64,000 nucleotides of DNA from DASQHW01 sp038238245 (GTDB taxonomy: Bacteria > Actinomycetota > Acidimicrobiia > IMCC26256 > PALSA-610): the NCBI GenBank assembly GCA_038238245.1, contig JBBRXX010000011.1, positions 1-64,000 of the forward strand, given 5' to 3'. The notes beneath the pieces were generated by a model. That model did no database searches. It had not been told where the DNA came from and saw nothing but the letters and a program-made list of their open reading frames with translations. Below are positions 7,033-17,536 of this stretch, in pieces. Every line of letters begins with the position of its first letter. The first letter of the stretch is position 1. The position numbers and the translations under genes are program-made.

Positions 7033-9302
7033 CCCTCGCCGCCGCGCTCGGCCTCGCCCGCGTCCTCGCGAGCGGGTCGTGGCTTGGCGCGATGGTGCTC
7101 GCCGCGGTGGTGCCGGCGCTGGTCTTCGCGTTCGCGCAGCACCGTCGCTGGCATCCGGTGACGGCCGGCGCCGTCTCGGTCGTGGTCGGCGCGTGGCTGG
7201 CGGTGATCGTCGACGATCCGTCGGAGACGCTTGCCGGGATCCCGACCGCGGGCGCGCTGTCGCACTTCGGGCACGATCTCGCGCGGGCGCCGGACACGTT
7301 GCGTTCGGCGACCGTTCCGGTCGATCCCGTCGGCGCCGCGCTGTTGCTCTCGTTCGTTGCAGTGTTCGTGGCGGCGCTCGCGACCGAGGTCATCGCGCGC
7401 CGGCTCGACGCGCCCATCGGCGCGCTCGGCCCGAGCATCGCGTTGTACGTCGCGATCGCGGCGCTCGGTTCGGGTCGTTGGGCGCCGACCACGGCGTGCT
7501 ACGCGCTCGTCTCCGTGGCATACCTCGTGGCGCTCCAACACGGCGAGGTCACCGCGCGCCGCACGTGGTTCCAAGCCGGACGCAGTCGCCGATCGCAGGC
7601 TGCAACAGGTGGCATTGCGGGCGGCGCGATGGTGATCGCGTTCGCGATCGCGCTCGGACCGGCATTCCCGGGTGCGCGCAGCGGGGCGTGGATCAACTAT
7701 CGCAAGCTCGGTCAGGGCAGGGGATCGAGCGTGCTCTCCGCGCCGTCACCACTGCTGTCAATTCGTTCGAAGCTCACCGTTGACAAGAAAAAGGAGATGT
7801 TCGTCGTCACGACGGAGACCCCGGACTTGTACTACTGGCGGCTCGTCGCGCTCGACAACCTGGGAGACGACGGCAATTGGACGATCCGACACGGCCACGA
7901 CGTCCAGCGCTCCGCCGACTCTCTCCCACCGCCGCAAACGGTCGACTCGAATCGTGTGCACCAGAAGATCACGATGACCGGCGAAGAGGACCCGTACTGG
8001 CTTCCGGCAGCGTACCGCCCGTACCAGATCACGCCGTCCAACTTCGATCTGTCCGACACCTGGGTGCTACCGGAGTCGATGAGCCTGATCCTGACGCACC
8101 GAGCGCTCAAGGGCGCGAGCTACGAGGTCGCCTCCGAGGTCCGCACTCCATCGGAGGAGGACTTGCGCGCGGTCAGGTTCGGGGATCTGGACGCGGAGAG
8201 GGACGAGGCGAAGGTTCCCGGCAACCTCCCCCCGGCCATCCAAGAGAAGGCGGAAGAGGTCACGCAGGGCAGCGATGGGCCTTTCGAGAAAGCCCTGGCG
8301 CTCCAGGAGTTCTTCCAGGCGAAGCCGTTCGTTTACGACACAGCCGCCGACTACGGCAGCTCACCCAACGCCCTCGAGAAGTTCGTGCTGCAAACGCACC
8401 GGGGCTTCTGCGAGCAGTTCGCGCTCGCATTCGCGGAGATGGCGCGCGCCGTCAAGCTTCCGACTCGTGTGGCGGTCGGCTACCGCTCGCGCGCGAAGAG
8501 TTCCAATGGAAGTTTCTACGTCATGGGCGACGACGCGCACGCGTGGCCCGAGGTCTGGCTCGGCGAGAACATCGGCTGGTACCAGTTCGAGCCCACCAAG
8601 GGCCAGTTCAACCCGACGACACAACAAGGCGATAAGAACGGGCGGCCGAACACGGCACCGGGCGCGACGACGCCGACCTCGACGCCGTCGACCGCAACGA
8701 CCGTGCCGCAGACGGGGAGCACCAAGCCGTCGGTGTCACCCGGCCGCATTCAAGTGGAGCCGCCCGCGACGAAGTCAACCGGCGGGAAGACCGGCACGCG
8801 CGTGCTGCTCGCGTTCATGGTGGTCATCGGAAGCGCGATTCTCGTCGTCGCCGGCGCCTTGATCGTGCTCGTGGCGGCCGCGCTGCGGCGAACGCGAAAT
8901 CGCCGTGACGCAGCTGATGCACGCCGTCGTGTGCTCGGTGCGTGGACCGAGGCGCTCGAACGCCTCGCGGCCGCGGGCGTGCAACCGCGTCCGGCCGCGA
9001 CGTCGATCGAATTCGCGTTGCGGCACGCGCCCGCGCATGGTGCGGGTGGCGCGGGTCCGCCGTTGATGGACCTCGCGCGGTTGCACACTGCGGCGATGTT
9101 CGCACCCGAGCCCCCCTCGGAATTAGACGCCGACGCCGCGTGGCAGCACGTCGACGCAATCGACGCCGCGCTCCGCCAGAGCGTGTCGCGCAGCGAGCGC
9201 TGGGTGACGCGTTTGCGTCTTCGCCGCCGGGACCGGCCCGCCCGCCGCGACCGTCGCGACCGTTCCGACCCGACGGTGGCGGGCGCCGGCGCGTCCGGCT
9301 GA
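6981..9302 (+). CDS. Membrane transglutaminase-like protein (TgpA type)
   Basis: A 773-residue protein. The N-terminal third has about five transmembrane segments (DUF3488 type). An extracytoplasmic transglutaminase core follows: catalytic Cys in RGFCEQFALAFAEMARAV, then DDAHAWPEVWL with His and a following acidic residue. After a Thr/Pro-rich linker comes one more membrane helix (around VLLAFMVVIGSAILVVAGAL) and a cytoplasmic DUF4129-like tail. The family includes Pseudomonas TgpA, an essential periplasmic transglutaminase. The start at 6981 lies inside the DUF58 gene. The stop abuts the stop of the MerR gene on the other strand with no gap. Confidence 0.92.
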   Translation: MAAQQQSPFVAVSRAGLTLAAALGLARVLASGSWLGAMVLAAVVPALVFAFAQHRRWHPVTAGAVSVVVGAWLAVIVDDPSETLAGIPTAGALSHFGHDLARAPDTLRSATVPVDPVGAALLLSFVAVFVAALATEVIARRLDAPIGALGPSIALYVAIAALGSGRWAPTTACYALVSVAYLVALQHGEVTARRTWFQAGRSRRSQAATGGIAGGAMVIAFAIALGPAFPGARSGAWINYRKLGQGRGSSVLSAPSPLLSIRSKLTVDKKKEMFVVTTETPDLYYWRLVALDNLGDDGNWTIRHGHDVQRSADSLPPPQTVDSNRVHQKITMTGEEDPYWLPAAYRPYQITPSNFDLSDTWVLPESMSLILTHRALKGASYEVASEVRTPSEEDLRAVRFGDLDAERDEAKVPGNLPPAIQEKAEEVTQGSDGPFEKALALQEFFQAKPFVYDTAADYGSSPNALEKFVLQTHRGFCEQFALAFAEMARAVKLPTRVAVGYRSRAKSSNGSFYVMGDDAHAWPEVWLGENIGWYQFEPTKGQFNPTTQQGDKNGRPNTAPGATTPTSTPSTATTVPQTGSTKPSVSPGRIQVEPPATKSTGGKTGTRVLLAFMVVIGSAILVVAGALIVLVAAALRRTRNRRDAADARRRVLGAWTEALERLAAAGVQPRPAATSIEFALRHAPAHGAGGAGPPLMDLARLHTAAMFAPEPPSELDADAAWQHVDAIDAALRQSVSRSERWVTRLRLRRRDRPARRDRRDRSDPTVAGAGASG

Positions 9303-9731
9303 CTACGGCGCCGGGCGGACGAGACCGTCGACGAATGCCGCCTTCTCGGCCTGGAACGCGCGGATCTCGGTGTCGACGTCGGCCGCGACCCGGTCGACCG
9401 CGACGAACAGCGCGAGCTGCCCGTGCCGCAGGGCGTCGAGGATCTGCCCGTCGTCCCGGCACGACCAGACGTGCCGTCCGTCGGTGATGAGGCGCAGACC
9501 GGCGAGGTCGCCGTCACCGAGCTCGCGCAGCGCGAGCACCGCCGCGCGCACACGCGCCGACGGCAGTCCGGCGTCGAGCAGCGAGCGCACGACCCGCAAC
9601 GATACGAGGTCGCGAAATCCGTATCGACCGTCGTCCAGCGACGCGATCACCAAACCCGAGCGCGACCAGTGACGTACCTGCGAAGCCGTACACCCCGCGA
9701 GCCGCGCCGCTTGCGCGACGGTGTACGACAC
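9303..9731 (-). CDS. MerR-family transcriptional regulator
   Basis: A 142-residue protein whose first 70 residues form a MerR winged helix (YTVAQAARLAGCTASQVRHW, then a GRYGFRDLVSLRVV wing and helix). The C-terminal part has no metal-binding cysteines in the MerR positions. A metal sensor is therefore unlikely; a small-molecule or developmental role is possible. The GTG start lies 3 bp after the stop of the DUF3040 gene, so the two are co-transcribed. Confidence 0.85.
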   Translation of the reverse strand: MSYTVAQAARLAGCTASQVRHWSRSGLVIASLDDGRYGFRDLVSLRVVRSLLDAGLPSARVRAAVLALRELGDGDLAGLRLITDGRHVWSCRDDGQILDALRHGQLALFVAVDRVAADVDTEIRAFQAEKAAFVDGLVRPAP

Positions 9732-9734
9732 TTT

Positions 9735-10115
9735 TCAGGAGTCGTCGCGACGGAAGCGCTCGCGCCACTGGCGTCCGCGTTCTCCGAACACGCCGCGCAA
9801 CCCGCCACTCGCGCGCCAGCCGCCGGTGAGCGTCTCGAGACCCGCGCGACCGAGCTTGCGCACATGCCGCTCGATGACGAGCGAGCACGCGAGCATCACG
9901 GCAAAACCGATGGCACCGACCCACACGCTCGACGCGAACGTGAACACGAGCAGCAACAGGCCGCCGAGCAGACCGAACGCCGCCCATCGGATCACGCGCG
10001 CCGAATGCCGGTAGAGCGTCGTGCGCGACACCTGCTCCACGAGACCGGGATCGGTCGCGTTGAGCTGCGCCTCGATCTCGCGGAGGATCTTCTGCTCTTC
10101 GTCCGAGAGCGGCAT
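9735..10115 (-). CDS. DUF3040 two-helix membrane protein
   Basis: A 126-residue protein opening MPLSDEEQKILREIEAQL, the DUF3040 signature. Two adjacent transmembrane helices (about residues 45-85) follow, then a basic, Gly/Arg-rich tail. DUF3040 proteins are widespread in Actinobacteria and often lie next to mraZ or division genes; their function is unknown. Here it is the first gene of a two-gene unit with the MerR regulator. Confidence 0.9.
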   Translation of the reverse strand: MPLSDEEQKILREIEAQLNATDPGLVEQVSRTTLYRHSARVIRWAAFGLLGGLLLLVFTFASSVWVGAIGFAVMLACSLVIERHVRKLGRAGLETLTGGWRASGGLRGVFGERGRQWRERFRRDDS

Positions 10116-10172
10116 GGGTTACATTCTCGCGCAGCCGCCAGGGGCCAACCAACGCGGCCGCCCGTTTTGCGC

Positions 10173-11222
10173 TCAGCAGGCCGATCGCGGCACGCCGCCC
10201 GCTTCCGCCGATCGGTACGCAGCATCGACGAGGCGGTGCGCGGCGAGGGCGTCCGCGGCGGGCGGATAGCCGGCCGGTGATCGGCGGTCCGCCAGCGCGT
10301 CGAGAAACGCCTTCGACGGCTCCGCGTACTGCGCCAGCGCCTTGGCGTAGACCTCGGGCACGGTGAGCTGCGCGGTCCATGGCGGCGCCAGCGCCTCGAC
10401 CGTCGTCGTGCCGTCGTCGGTCTGCACGTGGAGCGGCCCGAGATAGTCGTCGTCGGTCCACAAGAGCGCCTTCTCGCAGAACACCTCGAGCCGGCGGTTC
10501 GACTCCCGCGACAGGACCTGATGCCAGACGCTCGTCAGCTGCGCGACGGAGCCGTCCGCGTACGAGAATCTGACGGCCGCCACGTCCTCGATGCCGGGAT
10601 GCCCGAACCGGCACGCAGTGTGCGCACTCACCGTCGCCGGCTCGCCGAGCAGCCACCGCAGCACGTCGATGTCGTGGATCGAGTGCTCGATCAGCGTGCC
10701 GCCCCCGGCGTGCGCAACGTCGCGGCGCCACGTCGATCCGTAAAGGCCCTGAATCGGGTAGTACTGGTCGTCTCGCATCGACGTCGCGAGCACCCGTCCG
10801 AATTCTCCCGACGCGATGCGCGCCGACACGTTGCGGAACACGGGCGCCCAGCGCAGCACGAGACCAACCTGGTGCGGAACGCGTTCGAGCGCGCTGGTGA
10901 CCCGTTGGGCCGACGCGAGGTCGGGGGCGAGCGGCTTCTCACAGAAGATCGGCAGGCCTCGTGCCGCGGCGTTCTCGACCGCCGCGAGATGCGCCGCGGT
11001 CCAGGTGCACACCCACACGACGTCGACGGCGTCGAGCAGTGCGTCGAGAGACGGGGCCGGTGCTCCGCCGTGACGGCGCGCGACCTTGGCGGCACGGGCG
11101 CCATCGTCGTCGAAGGTCTGCGTCAGCGCGGCGTCGACGAGCCCCGCGGCGGTGAGCTGCTGGAGCGCGACCGCGTGGACCGTGCCGATGTGGCCGCAGC
11201 CGACGAGCCCGATCCGGATCAT
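10173..11222 (-). CDS. Gfo/Idh/MocA-family oxidoreductase
   Basis: A 349-residue NAD(P)-dependent oxidoreductase. The N-terminal Rossmann motif is IGLVGCGHIGTVHA, the family EKP motif is FCEKPLAPDLASAQ, and the C-terminal alpha/beta substrate domain contains GGTLIEHSIHDIDVLRWL. Such enzymes act on sugars, inositols or related polyols; the sequence alone does not give the substrate. Its ATG overlaps the dinB stop by 4 nt, making it the last gene of a Nudix-dinB-oxidoreductase operon. Confidence 0.9.
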   Translation of the reverse strand: MIRIGLVGCGHIGTVHAVALQQLTAAGLVDAALTQTFDDDGARAAKVARRHGGAPAPSLDALLDAVDVVWVCTWTAAHLAAVENAAARGLPIFCEKPLAPDLASAQRVTSALERVPHQVGLVLRWAPVFRNVSARIASGEFGRVLATSMRDDQYYPIQGLYGSTWRRDVAHAGGGTLIEHSIHDIDVLRWLLGEPATVSAHTACRFGHPGIEDVAAVRFSYADGSVAQLTSVWHQVLSRESNRRLEVFCEKALLWTDDDYLGPLHVQTDDGTTTVEALAPPWTAQLTVPEVYAKALAQYAEPSKAFLDALADRRSPAGYPPAADALAAHRLVDAAYRSAEAGGVPRSAC

Positions 11223-12439
11223 TCGCCCGCCCGCCGGTCGGGCTCGACCAGCGTCGCCGGTCCGACGGCGCGAAGTCCGAAGCGCTCGCGCACGACGTCG
11301 ACCGCCCGCTCGACCGCGGCGCGTCGCTCCGTGCGCTCGTGTTGCACGGTCGCGTCGTCGTCGAGCGCGAGCATCGATTGCGCCTCGGGCACGCCGTCGC
11401 CGAGACGTGAACAGGAGACACCGAGCAGACGAATGCCGCGCCCGGGATCGAACTCGTCGAGCAACTCCCGGGCGGTTTCGAGCACCACGGTGCTCACGTC
11501 CGTGGGCTCGGGAAGTGTGCGAGCGCGTGTGCGTGTCTCGAAATCACCGAAGCGGATCTTCAGCGTGATCGTGCGGGTCGTCAGATGTGCGCCCCGAAGC
11601 CGCGCGCACATTCGGTCTGTGAGCCGGACGAGCTCGCGCTCACACGCATGACGCGTGCGGAGATCCTCGTCGAACGTCTCCTCGGCACCGATCGACTTGG
11701 CGTCACGATCGGGAACGACCGCGCGTGGATCGTCGTTGCATGCGAGGGCGTGCAGGTGCGCGCCGAGTGACGCGCCAAGTGCCCGTTCCAGCACGTCGCC
11801 GTCGATCGCGGCGATGTCACCGATCGTTCGCAGCGACATTCGCTCGAGCTTGTGGAGGGTTGCGGGGCCGACCCCCCACAGACGTGAGACCGGGAGCGGC
11901 GCGAGGAAGGCTCGTTCGTCCCCGGCCGGCACTGCGAGCAATCCGTCGGGCTTGGCGAGCTCGCTGGCCAGCTTGGCGAGGAACTTCGTCGACGCGACGC
12001 CGACCGACGCGGTGAGTCCCGTCGCGTCGTGGACGCGCCGGCGCACGAGTTCCGCCACGTCCACGGGCGCACCGATGAGACGGCGCGCCCCCGAGACGTC
12101 GAGGAACGCTTCGTCCACCGAGAGCTGCTCGACGAGCGGCGTGACCTCACCGAGGATCGCCATCACCTGCCCGCTCTTTTCGACGTAGCGCGCCATACGA
12201 GGAGAAAGGAATACGGCATGCGGACACGCGCGGCGAGCACGAGTCATCGGCATCGCCGAGTGCACGCCGTACGGTCGCGCCTCGTAGCTGGCGGTGCTCA
12301 CCACCCCACGGTGACCGAGGCCGCCGACGACGACCGGTTTGCCCCGCAGCTTCGGATCGTCGAGTTGCTCGACTGCCGCGAAGAAGGCGTCGAGGTCGAC
12401 GTGCAGGATCGGGGTGTCCGCACGCACGTCAGGAGGCAC
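11219..12439 (-). CDS. dinB: DNA polymerase IV (DinB, Y-family)
   Basis: A 406-residue translesion polymerase. HVDLDAFFAAVEQ carries the first catalytic Asp and the steric-gate Phe region. LSVDEAFLDVSG carries the catalytic Asp-Glu pair. A thumb/HhH region (LWGVGPATLHKL) and the little-finger domain follow. I chose the GTG at 12439; a GTG at 12427 is an alternative. Either start overlaps or abuts the Nudix stop at 12429. No LexA box is obvious in the upstream coding sequence, so induction would have to act at the Nudix promoter. Confidence 0.93.
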   Translation of the reverse strand: MPPDVRADTPILHVDLDAFFAAVEQLDDPKLRGKPVVVGGLGHRGVVSTASYEARPYGVHSAMPMTRARRACPHAVFLSPRMARYVEKSGQVMAILGEVTPLVEQLSVDEAFLDVSGARRLIGAPVDVAELVRRRVHDATGLTASVGVASTKFLAKLASELAKPDGLLAVPAGDERAFLAPLPVSRLWGVGPATLHKLERMSLRTIGDIAAIDGDVLERALGASLGAHLHALACNDDPRAVVPDRDAKSIGAEETFDEDLRTRHACERELVRLTDRMCARLRGAHLTTRTITLKIRFGDFETRTRARTLPEPTDVSTVVLETARELLDEFDPGRGIRLLGVSCSRLGDGVPEAQSMLALDDDATVQHERTERRAAVERAVDVVRERFGLRAVGPATLVEPDRRAGE

Positions 12440-12950
12440 TTCGGGTGTTGCTACTCCGCACGACGCGCATGTCGTCGCGTGTCGTGCCATGCACCTCGTA
12501 GTCGAAACCGATCCCCGCGCCGGGCGCCCAGCGATCTGCCAGCCACGCGGCAAGCGGTTCGCGCACCCATGGCGCGCACGACGCGAGACGATCGTGACAT
12601 TCGTCGTGCGGCACGAACAGGGCCTCGACGACGATCCCGTCCGGGTCGTCGACGGTGACGTCGCCCGTGAACGCAACCGCGAGGTGCACCTCGCAGCGCA
12701 TGCGCCAGCCCATGTCGGGTGCGAACGCGTGCACCTCGTACAGCGGCCCGCTCCACTCGTGGACGCGCAGCCCCGTCTCCTCCTCGACCTCGCGCGTGAG
12801 GCCTGCGAGCAGGTCGGCGTCCTCGTCGTCGATGACGCCGCCGGGGGTACTCCAGTCCTCGATCCCGCCGCGCCGCTGGTTGCGCACGAGCAGCACGCCC
12901 TGCGGCGTTTCCAGCAATCCGCCGGCGACCGTCCATTCACGCACCGTCAT
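12429..12950 (-). CDS. Nudix hydrolase
   Basis: A 173-residue protein starting MTVREWTVAGGLLE, with the Nudix box GGVIDDEDADLLAG then REVEEETG. The spacing between the first Glu and the REVEEETG part is two residues longer than the canonical Gx5Ex7REUXEE pattern. The family hydrolyses nucleoside diphosphates linked to another moiety. Coupling to dinB suggests nucleotide-pool cleaning together with lesion bypass, but this is inference. In-frame sequence upstream of 12950 does not look conserved. Confidence 0.85.
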   Translation of the reverse strand: MTVREWTVAGGLLETPQGVLLVRNQRRGGIEDWSTPGGVIDDEDADLLAGLTREVEEETGLRVHEWSGPLYEVHAFAPDMGWRMRCEVHLAVAFTGDVTVDDPDGIVVEALFVPHDECHDRLASCAPWVREPLAAWLADRWAPGAGIGFDYEVHGTTRDDMRVVRSSNTRSAS

Positions 12951-13060
12951 CGGCGCACAGTCTCGCGTGCTTCCGGCCCGGTCGGTGGCGCCTCCCGCCC
13001 CGGTCGGCTCGGTGCGCTCGGCTCCGCTCACGGCGCCGCGTGTCTGTACATTCCAGAGCC

Positions 13061-13393
13061 GTGGTCCCGGACACTCCCGAACATCCGAATTTGCCGCGTC
13101 GCGGCGCTCTCGGGCTCATGTTCGTGGGTATCGCGCTCTCGGGGATGCTCGGCGGTCTCATCGGCTACGGCCTCGTCGCGACATCGTGTGCGGACACGCC
13201 GACCCGCGCCGAGCGCCTCCTCGAGGCCGTACCCGGTTTCCACGCCGACGTCTCGTCGTGTGCCGGACCGGCGCTCGGCGCCGCGCTCGCCGGTACCGTC
13301 GTCGCCGCGGTGGGCGCCGCGATCGTGGCCGCACTCATGATGCGCGCGCAGTCGGAGTGGCGTGGGCACGCACCCCGACGTCCGAAGCAATAG
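13061..13393 (+). CDS. Small two-helix membrane protein
   Basis: About 110 residues. Two hydrophobic helices (GLMFVGIALSGMLGGLIGYGL and an Ala/Val-rich one near residues 75-100) flank an extracytoplasmic loop with two Cys. A GTG at 13061 sits eight bases after TACATT, fitting a leaderless transcript. A GTG at 13040 would add seven residues. Divergent from the Nudix operon and convergent with the PIG-L gene. No family recognised. Confidence 0.65.
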   Translation: MVPDTPEHPNLPRRGALGLMFVGIALSGMLGGLIGYGLVATSCADTPTRAERLLEAVPGFHADVSSCAGPALGAALAGTVVAAVGAAIVAALMMRAQSEWRGHAPRRPKQ

Positions 13394-13399
13394 CGGGCG

Positions 13400-14116
13400 T
13401 CAGCCCAACTGGATCCGGCGGAAGGCTTCCGCGTAGGTGACACCGGCCGTGCGTCCCGCGGCGACCGCGCTCTCGCGGAGAAAGTCGCGGAACCAGTCGC
13501 CCGTTTCGACCAGCTGGCTCCCGTGGCAGAACAACGCTTCGATCTTGCGCTCGAGCGTGTCGCTGATGTCGATCCACATGTTCGGCTCGAGGGTGCCCGA
13601 CAGGTACACCGCGCGCACGTGGTGCACGTCGAGGCCTTCGGCTCGCAACTCCGGGAAGTAGTGCGGGTTGCCGGCGGCCGGCGAGACGGCGTCGAGCGTC
13701 GCCCAACCCGTGATGCGGTGGTCGCGATGATTCACGTAGCCGTCGCCGAAGAACACTGCCGTGGGATCGGGGCACAACACGATGTCGGGGCGCAACGAAC
13801 GTACGAGCCGCACGAGCTCGCGCCGCAACGCGTGGTCGTCCTCGATCTCCCCGTCGGGATGGTCGAGGTGGTGATGGCCCGAGAGGCCGAGCGCCAGCAC
13901 GGCGTCGTCGGTCTCGCGCACGCGCAATCGCGCCAACTCGTCGGGGTCGGCGTCGGGGTCACTCGTCCCCTTGTCGCCGCGCGTCGTGACGGCGACATGC
14001 ACCTCCGAGCCGGCGTGCGCCCAGCGTGCGAGCGTGCCGCCGGCCGAGATCTCGGCGTCGTCGGGATGCGCGTAGATCGCGAGCACCGTGGACGGCACGT
14101 CGTCGTTGTCGGCCAT
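13400..14116 (-). CDS. PIG-L/LmbE-family deacetylase
   Basis: A 238-residue zinc hydrolase with the metal motif YAHPDDAEISAGGTLARW, where H-P-D-D supplies ligands, and the third ligand region GYVNHRDHRITGW. The family removes N-acetyl groups from GlcNAc conjugates (MshB, Mca, PIG-L). Sequence alone does not separate the mycothiol deacetylase from other members. It is the last gene of a four-gene minus-strand unit, 10 bp after threonine aldolase. An open frame extends upstream but belongs to the antisense of that gene. Confidence 0.9.
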   Translation of the reverse strand: MADNDDVPSTVLAIYAHPDDAEISAGGTLARWAHAGSEVHVAVTTRGDKGTSDPDADPDELARLRVRETDDAVLALGLSGHHHLDHPDGEIEDDHALRRELVRLVRSLRPDIVLCPDPTAVFFGDGYVNHRDHRITGWATLDAVSPAAGNPHYFPELRAEGLDVHHVRAVYLSGTLEPNMWIDISDTLERKIEALFCHGSQLVETGDWFRDFLRESAVAAGRTAGVTYAEAFRRIQLG

Positions 14117-14126
14117 CCCGGGTTCC

Positions 14127-15139
<1,013 letters not shown>

Positions 15140-15143
<4 letters not shown>

Positions 15144-16024
15144 AGCTCGTTCCAGCTAGGTTGCACCGGGCGGATCAGGCCTTCTTGGATGACCATCGTC
15201 GTGAGCGCGCCGTCGCGGCGGTAGATGAAGCCTTCGGCGAGACCGCGGGCACCGTACGCGGACGGGCTCTTCTGGTGATACAGCAACCACTCGTCCGCGC
15301 GAAAGGGGCGATGGAACCACATCGCATGGTCGAGGCTCGCCATCATGAACCGGTCGTCGTCCCATGAGCGCGCGTGGGCCATCACCGCGGTGTCGAGCAG
15401 CGTGAAGTCGGACGCGTAGACGACGATGCACGCGTGCAACAGCGGGTCGTCCGGCAGCGATCCGTCGGCGCGGATCCAGACGAGCTGCTCCGGCTCGCGT
15501 ACACCGGGATCGGGATCGAGCCAGCGCGGCAGCTGCGCCGAACGCGTGTCGATCGGGCGGTCGCGCCGGATCCAGTCGAGGAACGCGGGCGGGAAACGAT
15601 CCGCATAGGGCTCGAGGCGCTCCCGGATCGTCGGCAGCGACTCCGGGTCGGGCGCATCGGGCATCGGGTACTGGTGCTCGGGGCCGGGCTCCGCTACCTG
15701 GAACGACGACTGCAGGTTGAAGATCGCCTTGCCGTGCTGGATCGCCACCACGCGGCGGGTCGTGAAGCTCCGGCCGTCACGAATGCGGTCGACCTCGTAC
15801 ACGATCGGCACGAGCGGGTCGCCGGGACGAAGGAAGTACGCGTGCAGCGAGTGCACGTGCCGTTCGGGATCGACCGTACGGCCCGCCGCGACGAGCGCCT
15901 GCCCCGCCACCTGCCCGCCGAAGACACGCTGGCGGTCCTCTTGGGGACTCACGCCGCGGAAAAGGTTCGCCTCGAGCTGCTCGAGCTCGAGAATGTCGAT
16001 CAGATCGTCGAGCGCACGCCCCAT
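15140..16024 (-). CDS. tesB: Acyl-CoA thioesterase II (TesB)
   Basis: A 294-residue double-hotdog thioesterase. The first hotdog contains FGGQVAGQALVAAGRTV and HSLHAYFLRPGDP. The second ends with ASLDHAMWFHRPFRADEWLL, which carries the catalytic Asp-Gln/Thr region. It hydrolyses medium- to long-chain acyl-CoAs and fits the fatty acid/sterol-rich context. It starts 12 bp after the phosphofructokinase stop and overlaps ltaE. Confidence 0.93.
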
Positions 16025-16036
16025 CCGCGCCGCAGG

Positions 16037-17065
<1,029 letters not shown>

Positions 17066-17125
17066 CGCACCTCGCCTTCGAAAGCCGCTGCTCTATCCTG
17101 CCCGCGTCAAGCCGCCGGAAAGACC

Positions 17126-17536
17126 ATGGACCCCACCGCACCACACACATCCACCGCGTCGCCCGTGGAGCGACGGCTGCAGGCGCTCCTGCCGTCGGAG
17201 CCGATCGTGGCGTGGGGTCGCGCATGGGTGTGGCGCGACGGGCGCCTCGCCGGGGTGTTCGCCGCTCGAACGCTCGACTTCACGGTGCTCACCGAGACTT
17301 CCCTCTTCCTCGTCTCCATGGGCTTTTTCACCCGCCGGCCCCGTCGGCGGGTCTACGCCATCACTCATGATCGGCTGCGCGTCGAGGAATACCTAGGAAA
17401 AAGGCGCAGGCGGCTCCGGCTGAGGTCCGACGAGCACCGGCCGCTGATGCTCGAGATGCGCGCCACCGACCGCAACCGGGCATTCGCCGACGAGCTGTTC
17501 GCCCGGATCGGGCCCGACGACACCGAAACGGTGTGA
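17126..17536 (+). CDS. Hypothetical protein coupled to glycerol kinase
   Basis: A 136-residue protein with no clear family. Its central part (VAWGRAWVWRDGRLAG, FTVLTETSLFLVSMGFFTRR) looks like a small beta-rich domain with one hydrophobic stretch, and the C-terminus is acidic. I chose the ATG at 17126 with GGAAAG a few bases upstream; the long open frame further upstream is antisense to pfkA. Its stop overlaps the glpK start by 4 nt, so the two are co-translated. Confidence 0.7.
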   Translation: MDPTAPHTSTASPVERRLQALLPSEPIVAWGRAWVWRDGRLAGVFAARTLDFTVLTETSLFLVSMGFFTRRPRRRVYAITHDRLRVEEYLGKRRRRLRLRSDEHRPLMLEMRATDRNRAFADELFARIGPDDTETV